Below, piece after piece: positions 13,435-21,116 of a stretch of DNA of 64,000 nt. Each line of letters begins with the position of its first letter. Position 1 is the first letter of the stretch. The notes under the pieces are model-generated. The model searched no databases. It worked only from the letters and a program-made list of their open reading frames with translations, and was not told where the DNA came from. Origin of the DNA: Alteromonas portus (GTDB lineage: Bacteria; Pseudomonadota; Gammaproteobacteria; Enterobacterales; Alteromonadaceae); contig NZ_SWCO01000008.1 in the NCBI RefSeq assembly GCF_005117025.1, forward strand, positions 1-64,000. The letters run 5' to 3'. The translations under genes were made by a program, and so were the position numbers.

Positions 13435-15192
13435 TTAGCGCCCTACTGCAATGCCCTCTCTGCGAGGATCTGCACCGCCAATTAATTTACCTGATTTAAA
13501 CTGAATTCCGTGAAGACCGCTGTTTAAATCTATTACTTTAACATTGTGGCCTAGCGCCTTTAATGGCTCTTCAAGTTCAGCTATTGGTGTGCCCTTCTCT
13601 AACGCCGTGTAGTCGTTTCTATTAGTGATTTTAGGTAAGTTGATGGCCTGCTGAATATCCAAGCCAAAGTCTAAAATACCAATTAGGGTTTGAGCGACGT
13701 AGCTTACAATTCTAGAGCCGCCCGGCGAGCCTACAACAACCTCAAGGTTGCCTTCTTTGTCGAACACCATTGTAGGGCTCATCGCGCTTCTAGGGCGTTT
13801 ACCAGGCTCTACGCGATTTGGTACAGGAAAGCGGTTTTTAGTTGGCGAAAATGAAAAGTCGGTAAGTTGGTTATTAAGCAGGAAGCCCTCTACCATAATC
13901 CCAGAACCAAACATAAATTCAATGCTGGTTGTCATTGATACTGCATTACCTTCTTTGTCTACGATAGAGACGTGGGAAGTGTTAGGCAGTTCCATTGACG
14001 TACCAAGCGCAACATTCGCATCAGCGTACGGATTACCCGCTCGCTTGCGACGCCACTCTTTGTCAACAGCAATATTCTCAGCCCGGCGCTCAAGATAAGC
14101 CCTATTGATCATGGCCGCAAACGGCAGGTTAGTAAAATCGCTATCCGCTATAAACTTCTCGCGATCGGCATACGAAAGCGCACTTGCCTGCGTGTACAAG
14201 TTCGCAAACTCTACTGAATCTGGCGCATACTGGCTAAGGTTAAAACCCTCTAACATTTTAAGAATTTGATAAACGTTCACACCACCAGAGCTAGGCGGTG
14301 CCATACCGCAAATACGCTTTTCGTGATATAACCCACAAACAGGTTCACGCTTTACAGGCTCGTAGCTTGCTAAGTCTTCTAATGTCATCTGACCTGGATT
14401 GATTTCAGCGCTGTTTACCGCTTTTACTATTTTTTCAGCAACCTCGCCTTTCAATAAATAGTCGCTGCCCTTTTCTGCAATACCTCTTAGGGTTTTAGCT
14501 AACTTTTTGTTTTTCTTAACCGTGCCTTCTTTTAACGGCAGGCCTGCAGGGAAGAAATAAGTAGAGCTTGCAGGAAACGTTTTAAGACCAGGGTGATAGT
14601 CCAATGCAACAAGTTTGGCTAAACGCGGCGATACTTTAAAGCCGTCTTCAGCTGTTTTGATTGTATCGTCAAACAGCGTATTCCAAGGCAGCTTACCGAA
14701 CTCGCCCTGCGCCATTTCTAACGCTTTTACTGCACCGGGCACGCCTACTGACTTACCGCCAACTACGGCATCTAACCAGCGCATTGGCTTATTACCTTCA
14801 ATAAACCAATGAGAATTAACAGCTTTCGGCGCTGTTTCACGGCCATCGAAGGTGTGAAGTACTTTGTTCTTATTATCCCAATAAAGGATAAATGCACCAC
14901 CACCGATGCCCGACGATTGCGGCTCAACCAGAGAAAGCATAGATTGAACAGCCACGGCAGCGTCTATGGCGCTGCCGCCTTTTTCTAAAATATTTTTCCC
15001 CGCCCATGACGCATAGGGGTTTGCCGCCACAACCATATAGTCTTTGGCTTCAAAGGCCTTTTTCTCTATGTAGCCTGTTGCCGCTTCAGGCTCACCAACT
15101 TCGCGAGCTTGTTTAGCGTTCGCTCCAAAAATGAAGCAACTAGATAATGCAAGTGTAACTACTGAAGCTCTGAACAAAGCACTGCGTCTCAA
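13435..15192 (-). CDS. ggt: gamma-glutamyltransferase
   Basis: Periplasmic enzyme that hydrolyses glutathione and other gamma-glutamyl compounds or transfers the glutamyl group; 585 aa, normal length. The signal peptide MRRSALFRASVVTLALSSC runs to about residue 26. The enzyme self-cleaves before a threonine; the NTSHVSI motif places that Thr at about residue 405. Substrate-binding motifs follow: the SIEFMFGSGI region and VVGSPGGSRI near 495. Large and small subunit regions are both complete. The start is 14 bases downstream of the enoyl-CoA hydratase stop, so the two genes are probably cotranscribed. It would feed glutamate and cysteinylglycine to the peptidases encoded nearby. Confidence 0.95.
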   Translation of the reverse strand: MRRSALFRASVVTLALSSCFIFGANAKQAREVGEPEAATGYIEKKAFEAKDYMVVAANPYASWAGKNILEKGGSAIDAAVAVQSMLSLVEPQSSGIGGGAFILYWDNKNKVLHTFDGRETAPKAVNSHWFIEGNKPMRWLDAVVGGKSVGVPGAVKALEMAQGEFGKLPWNTLFDDTIKTAEDGFKVSPRLAKLVALDYHPGLKTFPASSTYFFPAGLPLKEGTVKKNKKLAKTLRGIAEKGSDYLLKGEVAEKIVKAVNSAEINPGQMTLEDLASYEPVKREPVCGLYHEKRICGMAPPSSGGVNVYQILKMLEGFNLSQYAPDSVEFANLYTQASALSYADREKFIADSDFTNLPFAAMINRAYLERRAENIAVDKEWRRKRAGNPYADANVALGTSMELPNTSHVSIVDKEGNAVSMTTSIEFMFGSGIMVEGFLLNNQLTDFSFSPTKNRFPVPNRVEPGKRPRSAMSPTMVFDKEGNLEVVVGSPGGSRIVSYVAQTLIGILDFGLDIQQAINLPKITNRNDYTALEKGTPIAELEEPLKALGHNVKVIDLNSGLHGIQFKSGKLIGGADPRREGIAVGR

Positions 15193-15206
15193 AATAATAC
15201 TTCCTC

Positions 15207-15977
15207 TTATTTAAATTTTTCGGGGTTAATTGGCCGTTTTTTTAGAAACGCATCAAACGCTTCTTGGGCTGCGGTTGTGCCCAACGCTTCTAAAAATATA
15301 TCGAACTCTTCATTCATTTGTTGGTTCGTTCGCTCCCCATCGCCTTTTAATAACGCTTTAGTTTGTCTAAGCGAGAATGAAGGCTTGGCAACGAGTTTGT
15401 CTACCGTTGATTGAACAGTTTGCTCTATTTCTTTCGCGTCGACTATTTTAGTTAAGATACCAAATTGATAAGCATCGGCAGACGTAAAGGGTTCACCTAG
15501 CATTAACCATTCTGCCGCTTTGATATGACCCGCAACCTTAGGCAAAAGATAACTTGATGCATACTCGGGAACAAGCCCTAAGTTGATGAACGGTAGAACA
15601 AATCGGGTATCTGGTGTGGCGTATACAAAATCGCAGTGCAGTAAAAGCGTTGTGCCTATCCCTACCGCCAAGCCGTGAACTTGTGCAATAACCGGTAAGT
15701 TACAGGCGGCAAGTGCGCGCATAAAGGCAGCGGTCTCAGGCACTTGGGCGTGATCTTGTTGCTGCGCAAAGTCGCCAATATCATTCCCCGCGGTAAAACA
15801 ATCACCGGCACCTTTTATCACCACCACTTTCGTTAAACCATCATTCTTAACACCTAATATGGCATTCGCCATTTCTTGGTACATATCGCGCGTTAACGCA
15901 TTTTTCTTGTCGGTGCGGTTGAGCGTAATGGTTAAGCATTGCTGATTATTTTCGGTAATGATGTAGGACATGATCAC
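15207..15977 (-). CDS. enoyl-CoA hydratase/isomerase family protein
   Basis: Crotonase-fold enzyme, 256 aa. LTRDMYQEMANAI is followed by DCFTAGNDIGDFAQ (about residues 60-73), which forms the CoA-binding/oxyanion loop, and by GLAVGIGTTLLLHCDFVYA and NLGLVPEYASSYLLP, the second catalytic segment. The Glu in LVPEYASS matches the position used by isomerase-type members. The C-terminal helix region is complete. The exact acyl-CoA substrate cannot be read from the sequence. The start could be at 15977 or at the second Met, two codons later (15971). First gene of the unit with ggt. Confidence 0.88.
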   Translation of the reverse strand: MIMSYIITENNQQCLTITLNRTDKKNALTRDMYQEMANAILGVKNDGLTKVVVIKGAGDCFTAGNDIGDFAQQQDHAQVPETAAFMRALAACNLPVIAQVHGLAVGIGTTLLLHCDFVYATPDTRFVLPFINLGLVPEYASSYLLPKVAGHIKAAEWLMLGEPFTSADAYQFGILTKIVDAKEIEQTVQSTVDKLVAKPSFSLRQTKALLKGDGERTNQQMNEEFDIFLEALGTTAAQEAFDAFLKKRPINPEKFK

Positions 15978-16083
15978 TCCTTTTCTGTCGTCTTTTTTAT
16001 TTCGGGTGTACTTCAGTTTTCACCCGGTAGGCAATTTCTGTATCATAGCCAGCAAATTCTGAATTCAAAAATAACTAACACTG

Positions 16084-16668
16084 ATGATGTCACTGCCGTT
16101 TTCGCTTAAGTATAGCGCTGGTCCTTTATTTATAGCGCTATGCTCCGTTGTCGCGTTTTTCTTTGAGCCTATGTCCGGCAATTATTTGGCTTACGACAGA
16201 TATGCCATTCAAGGCCTAGAGACTTGGCGTATTGTCAGCGGCAATATCGTGCACACCAATGGCTACCACCTACTTTTAAATTTAGCAGGTCTGGCGCTGT
16301 TGTGGGCCTTACATGGTGAACATTATCGCATCGGGTTGTACTTAAAAGTTTTCGTGTGGTGCTGCTTAGGAACCAGTGTCGGGCTTTATTTATTCTCTCC
16401 AGACCTGATTTGGTACGCGGGTTTGTCAGGCGCACTACACGGAATTTTCGCTTGGGGTGCTTGTGTGGATATTAAAGAAAAGATGAAGTCGGGTTGGTTG
16501 TTACTTATCGGCTTAGCCATAAAAGTAGGATACGAACAAATTGACGGTAGTAGTGAACAAGTTGCAAACCTGATTGACGCAAAAGTTGCCGTAGATGCGC
16601 ATTTATTCGGTGCGCTTACCGGTATCGCAATCTTTTTACTTATGTTTATTACGGCGAAAAGAACATAG
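16084..16668 (+). CDS. rrtA: rhombosortase (rhomboid-family intramembrane serine protease)
   Basis: Rhomboid-type inner-membrane protease, 194 aa with six hydrophobic segments, the compact size of rhombosortases, which process proteins carrying a C-terminal GlyGly-CTERM sorting tag. The catalytic pair is visible: S115 in YAGLSGALHG and H173 in VDAHLFGALTG. The N-terminal WRIVSGNIVHTNGYHLLLNLAGL matches the family's conserved HxxxN segment. The start is ATG 16084, with ATG 16087 also possible. No GlyGly-CTERM substrate is encoded in this window, so its targets must be elsewhere. A strong terminator follows. Confidence 0.88.
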   Translation: MMSLPFSLKYSAGPLFIALCSVVAFFFEPMSGNYLAYDRYAIQGLETWRIVSGNIVHTNGYHLLLNLAGLALLWALHGEHYRIGLYLKVFVWCCLGTSVGLYLFSPDLIWYAGLSGALHGIFAWGACVDIKEKMKSGWLLLIGLAIKVGYEQIDGSSEQVANLIDAKVAVDAHLFGALTGIAIFLLMFITAKRT

Positions 16669-16753
16669 AAACTAGAGCGATATAGCGTCACTCTTTTTGC
16701 GCATTTTGATTTGTTAAAACAGATTAACGTGCTGAAGCAAAAAAAGAAGATTT

Positions 16754-16793
16754 AAAAAAAAGGCCCGAATTCATTGAATTTGGGCCTTTTTTG
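16754..16793. terminator. bidirectional stem-loop terminator
   Basis: AAAAAAAGGCCC ... GGGCCTTTTTTG with inner arms GAATTC/GAATTT; A-run and T-run on both sides. It lies between the rhombosortase (+) and the S9 peptidase (-) ends. Confidence 0.88.
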
Positions 16794-16875
16794 TAAGCTT
16801 TTTCCGTCCTTAATAGCTACCGCGCTGTGAGCAACTCAGTGGCTCTTAATCACTGGGTTGCACTCGCAGTTTTGC

Positions 16876-19371
16876 CTATAAGTTTTCTTCGAATAGCTTG
16901 TATATACGACGGTATTCATCAAGCCAAGAGCTTGGTTGTACGAAGCCATGTGGCTCTACCGGATAAATGGCCGTTTCAAAATCTTCCTTTTCAAGCTCGA
17001 TAAGGCGCTGTACCAATCGCACGGTGTCTTGGAAAAACACATTGTCATCAACCATAGGCGCATTGATAAGCAATGGCTTTTCTAGCCCATCTGCGAAATA
17101 AATTGGCGAACTGCGCTCAAAAGCGATGGGGTCAATATCAGGCGTATTTAGAATGTTTGCTGTATATGGCGTGTTGTAATGGGCCCAATCGGTTACCGGA
17201 CGAAGCGCCGCGCCTGCCGCAAACAGATCTGGCGCGGTAAACATAGACATAAAGGTTAAGAAGCCGCCGTATGAACCGCCGTATGTGCCAATACGCTCAC
17301 GATCTACATTTGCATTCTCAACAAGCCAGTTAACACCATCACGCAAATCTTGCACTTCAGGCGTACCCATTTGACGATAAATAGCGGTTCGCCAATCACG
17401 TCCGTAGCCAGCACTAGCGCGATAGTCCATATCTAGTACGACATAGCCTTGCTGCACTAGCATGCTGTGGAACATGTATTCTCTAAAGTAACCAGACCAC
17501 CCCATGTGGGCGTTTTGCAAATAGCCTGCACCGTGATTAAACACTACCGCTTTATTTGGTGCCGACTTATCGTAATTTTCCGGTAAATACACTCGTGCGT
17601 AAATAGGTGCATCAGTATGCGACGATTCAATTGCAACGATGTTAGGCACCGCCCAAGGGAGTGCATTGAAAGTAGCACTGGTGCTTTGTGTAATTTGCTT
17701 TGCTGCAGTTGTTTCATCTGCTGGCTTAATGTAAAGCTCTTGTGGCTGATTAACTTTACTATGGCTTAACAACAAATTTTTACCATCAGGGCTAAGTGAG
17801 TAATCTGTCATACCATTCAAATCAGTCATGGTATCGATGGTATTGTCACTTAAATCAGCACGATAAACTTCGTAAAGCCCCGGATGCTCCATGTTAGCTT
17901 TAAAGTAGATATAGTTGTCATCGCCAGAAAGGGTTAGATCGTCAACAATAAAACGGCCGCTGGTTAGCGCGACAGGTTTCTCGCCTGGTTTTTGAATGTA
18001 TAAATGCGAGTAACCGGTATGCTCAGACTGATAGTAAAGCGTCTCGCTGTCATTTAGCCAATCAAACGCGTTGAAACGGTAGTTTACCCACGCGTCATCG
18101 TGAAGCCTATGTTGGTTTTCTAGCGTTTTATTTGCTAGGTCGACCGTAGCAATCCAGCGGTCTTTGTTGTCCCACGCCTCTAACATAACGGCGACGGCGT
18201 TACCGTTTTTGTGCCAACGAATTGAAGGTTTGGTCCAGTACCAGCTTTGCAGCAAGGTAATATCGCGAGGCAGACGATTTACTTCATAGGTCTCGCCTTT
18301 TGCCTTCGCGTTTTCAGCTTTTACGTCTGCAAGAACATCGTCGTTGTAGCCAGGCAAATTAAAGTATTTAAGTTCACTTTTCTCGCCAGTTTTTAAATTG
18401 AGCAGCCACAGTTCATGATTTACCGACTCTGCATCTGCCACACGTTGGCGTACCGGCTTTGCAGCAATTCGACTGTCTTCTTGAATGTAATGCGGCATGA
18501 TGTCGCTGTCATCACGGGTCGGCTTGCTTGCAGTGGTGGCCACTACTGCGAAGTTACCCGCTGGTGATACGCTGATACCCGCTAATCGATGCGACTTATC
18601 AAAGTAAAACGGTGTTGGTGCTACACTGCTGTTTTCTTTGGCCAACGCTTTTTGAGCGTCGTCTTTTTCTTGTCTGTTTTTGCGCTGTAGTTTGATGTAT
18701 TCCACCAGCGACTGTTGCTGCTCGGCAATATAATCTTTAGGCGGCTCAACCGCTTTAGGCTCGTCGCTGAACTCCCAGCTCAACAATTCTTCGCGGGTGC
18801 CGTTAGATAGGTCTATAGCTATGAATTTGTTACCGCTTAACGCCATCAAGCGGCCATCGGTCATAAATGAAAGCGTAGATAGCGTATTACCGCCACGAGC
18901 GATACGCACGGTTTCACCGTTGGTAAACTGCACATAAACACTGTCTTCAAATGAATAAGCAATCACACCATCTTTTCTTACTACGCGTTCGTCAAAACGG
19001 TACTTGTGTAAATCTGATAGCGGTGCTTTTACGGCATTTTCAGGGTTAGAAAGTTCTGCAATATAGACATCTGTCAGTGCACTATTCTGTCTTTCTTTTT
19101 CAAAAACAATTTTATCGCCATTCACCGACCACCCCATACCTTCAGGTAGCGCGCCCATCCATTGAGGGTCTGACATTATTTGTTTTAAAGTAATTTCACC
19201 TTTTTGCGTACTGTTCTGAGGCGCGACATCTGGTGTGACGGTTTGCTGAACTGTGGCAGCAGGAAGCGATGTAGACGTTGTTTGACTTGATGATTCGTTA
19301 GTAGTGCTTGCACATCCGCCTAGCGCAAAGGTAACACTAGCCGCAATGAGTAAAGAAGAGTATTTTTTCAT
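16876..19371 (-). CDS. S9 family prolyl-oligopeptidase/DPP-like lipoprotein
   Basis: Serine peptidase of family S9 (DPP-IV/acylaminoacyl-peptidase branch), 831 aa. The N-terminus is a lipoprotein signal, with lipobox LGGC at about residue 19, so it acts outside the inner membrane. A long beta-propeller region (about residues 80-560) precedes the alpha/beta-hydrolase domain. The nucleophile is in YGGSYGGF, the Asp in NAPMVDDNVFF and the His in VEPHGF near the C-terminus. It is expected to release short N-terminal peptides from oligopeptides. A Glu/Lys-rich insert (about residues 215-245) is unusual but lies in the propeller. It is transcribed alone and convergent with the rhombosortase. Confidence 0.92.
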   Translation of the reverse strand: MKKYSSLLIAASVTFALGGCASTTNESSSQTTSTSLPAATVQQTVTPDVAPQNSTQKGEITLKQIMSDPQWMGALPEGMGWSVNGDKIVFEKERQNSALTDVYIAELSNPENAVKAPLSDLHKYRFDERVVRKDGVIAYSFEDSVYVQFTNGETVRIARGGNTLSTLSFMTDGRLMALSGNKFIAIDLSNGTREELLSWEFSDEPKAVEPPKDYIAEQQQSLVEYIKLQRKNRQEKDDAQKALAKENSSVAPTPFYFDKSHRLAGISVSPAGNFAVVATTASKPTRDDSDIMPHYIQEDSRIAAKPVRQRVADAESVNHELWLLNLKTGEKSELKYFNLPGYNDDVLADVKAENAKAKGETYEVNRLPRDITLLQSWYWTKPSIRWHKNGNAVAVMLEAWDNKDRWIATVDLANKTLENQHRLHDDAWVNYRFNAFDWLNDSETLYYQSEHTGYSHLYIQKPGEKPVALTSGRFIVDDLTLSGDDNYIYFKANMEHPGLYEVYRADLSDNTIDTMTDLNGMTDYSLSPDGKNLLLSHSKVNQPQELYIKPADETTAAKQITQSTSATFNALPWAVPNIVAIESSHTDAPIYARVYLPENYDKSAPNKAVVFNHGAGYLQNAHMGWSGYFREYMFHSMLVQQGYVVLDMDYRASAGYGRDWRTAIYRQMGTPEVQDLRDGVNWLVENANVDRERIGTYGGSYGGFLTFMSMFTAPDLFAAGAALRPVTDWAHYNTPYTANILNTPDIDPIAFERSSPIYFADGLEKPLLINAPMVDDNVFFQDTVRLVQRLIELEKEDFETAIYPVEPHGFVQPSSWLDEYRRIYKLFEENL

Positions 19372-19550
19372 TATTTTAAGTCGTTGTTATGTAAAAATCG
19401 TTAACATTATACGCAGAGCCGTTGCTAAAGCGCTAACGTTCATCGATTGAGATAGTGAACCAAACGTAAACCATCCTCGTTTATGGTTTTGCAATAAGGT
19501 CCGTTGTACTTTGACAAAATAACAAAAATTAACTGATGAGGTAAAACACT

Positions 19551-20105
19551 ATGAAAGCCAGAGGTTTTATACCAGCACTGCTTGTACTCAGCTTTTTCAC
19601 GTCTGCTAGCTTTGCGAACGAGTGCCCTAGCGTACTTAAATTTATGAAGCGTAAGCTCAATTCACAAGAAACGGTGAATTTGTGTAACGAATATGCCGGA
19701 AAGACCCTTTTAGTGGTGAACACAGCCAGTTATTGTGGCTACACGCCTCAGTTTGAAGGTTTAGAAGCCCTTTATAGCGATTACAAAGACAAAGATTTTG
19801 TAGTACTTGGCTTCCCGTCACACGATTTTAACCAAGAAGATAATGATGAGGGCAAAACGGCAGAGCTATGTGAATTGACTTATGGCGTAAAGTTTCCGAT
19901 GTTTGAACCAATATCGGTAAAAGGTGAAGACGCCGATCCAATGTATAGAATGCTAAAAACCGCCACTGGCAAAGCGCCGTCTTGGAACTTTAACAAGTAC
20001 CTTATTGATAGCACCGGCAAGAAAATCACCCATTACCCTAGCTCAACTAAGCCTACTGACCCTGACTTCATTGCCGATGTTGAAGCACTTATCAAAGGTG
20101 AATAA
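19551..20105 (+). CDS. glutathione-peroxidase-like exported protein
   Basis: Thioredoxin-fold peroxidase of the GPx family, 184 aa, with a cleavable signal peptide (MKARGFIPALLVLSFFTSASFA), so probably periplasmic. The peroxidatic Cys62 is in NTASYCGYTPQFEGL. The Trp/Asn of the active site is kept in PSWNFNKYL. The usual FPCNQF motif, which carries the catalytic Gln and sometimes a resolving Cys, reads FPSHDF here, so the tetrad is altered. Likely a thioredoxin-dependent lipid or organic peroxide reductase or a divergent relative. Monocistronic, divergent from the S9 peptidase. Confidence 0.88.
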   Translation: MKARGFIPALLVLSFFTSASFANECPSVLKFMKRKLNSQETVNLCNEYAGKTLLVVNTASYCGYTPQFEGLEALYSDYKDKDFVVLGFPSHDFNQEDNDEGKTAELCELTYGVKFPMFEPISVKGEDADPMYRMLKTATGKAPSWNFNKYLIDSTGKKITHYPSSTKPTDPDFIADVEALIKGE

Positions 20106-20164
20106 GTATTCGCTTGTTCATTTTCGTTTAATCAAAAAGAATATTCGCAAAAAGTTTTGGTCAT

Positions 20165-20191
20165 AAAAAAGCCCCGCGTAATACGCGGGGC
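20165..20191 (-). terminator. terminator of the azoreductase gene
   Basis: Stem GCCCCGCGT/ACGCGGGGC (20171-20191) with a 3-base loop. The A-run on its left is the T-tract for minus-strand transcripts. There is no T-run on the + side. Confidence 0.82.
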
Positions 20192-20274
20192 AAACAAGCA
20201 CACTCAACTTGGAACACACTTTTAGCTGAAAACATACTTCCTACGTTTTAGCTAACTGCATTAATTTAGTGTGC

Positions 20275-20877
20275 TTAGTCGTTAGTTAGTTCAATAATTT
20301 TTTCACTTGCATCGGCAAAAGCCTTGTTTGCTTGCTCTTCACCCATGTTAAGTCCTTCAGCATAAACGAATTGTATATCGCTAATACCTATGAAATTTAA
20401 AAAGTGTTTTAAGTATGGCGTTTGTGTATCGAAGTCAGAGCCAGCATATACACCACCGCGGGCAGCAAAAACTGTGGCTGATTTATTTTCTAGCAAACCA
20501 ACAGGGCCTGTTTCGGTATACTTAAATGTAATACCTGCTCTTGCAATACGATCGAAATAGGCTTTCAAGCTTGATGGTATGCCGAAATTGTACATGGGCA
20601 CTGCCAATATAATTTCATCGGCAGCTTTCACTGTTTCAACAATATCGTCAGAAATTTTCGCCAGTGCTTGCTGAGATTCATCTCGCTCAGACGCCTCAGT
20701 CATCCACGCCTGCATTTCTTCACTCGTTAAATGAGGAAGCGCAAGTGAAGCCACATCTACGCGGTTAATTTGCACCGACTCATCACTTTCAATCTTCGAT
20801 AGGTAATCGTTAGCGAGCTTTGACGAGTTACCCTGTGTGCCATTAAGGCTGGAAAATATAGCTAGGATTGTTTTCAT
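20275..20877 (-). CDS. azoR: FMN-dependent NADH-azoreductase
   Basis: Flavodoxin-fold quinone/azo reductase, 200 aa, cytosolic. Family motifs: ILAIFSSLNGTQGNSSKLA (FMN phosphate binding), EIILAVPMYNFGIPSSLKAYFDRIARAGITFKY (about residues 88-120), and FAARGGVYAG before the C-terminal helix. The enzyme transfers two electrons from NAD(P)H to quinones or azo dyes and protects against quinone stress. The start at 20877 is chosen because GGAG lies six bases upstream; a start at 20889 would add four residues. A terminator lies beyond its stop. Confidence 0.93.
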   Translation of the reverse strand: MKTILAIFSSLNGTQGNSSKLANDYLSKIESDESVQINRVDVASLALPHLTSEEMQAWMTEASERDESQQALAKISDDIVETVKAADEIILAVPMYNFGIPSSLKAYFDRIARAGITFKYTETGPVGLLENKSATVFAARGGVYAGSDFDTQTPYLKHFLNFIGISDIQFVYAEGLNMGEEQANKAFADASEKIIELTND

Positions 20878-21116
20878 GCCGAACTCCAATATGCGTTGTT
20901 TCGATAGTGTGACGCTATGTTACGGCAACTAGATAGAATGGAAATATCAAAAAAGCGGAGGGTTTGTTCTGTTTTATAGAATAGGAAAACTGTCAAATTG
21001 CAGGTTGTAAAATTTATGAAAACATTACATTACGTTAATGTTGCAAGGAGGTTGATCTTCTCATAATTGCCTAGCGTAACCGAGTTTGCCACAACACAAT
21101 TAAGAGGATACAAAAA

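Noticed and set aside
13748..14098. 116-codon frame antisense to ggt
   Set aside because: A shadow of the conserved ggt coding sequence with biased composition; no signal for independent translation.
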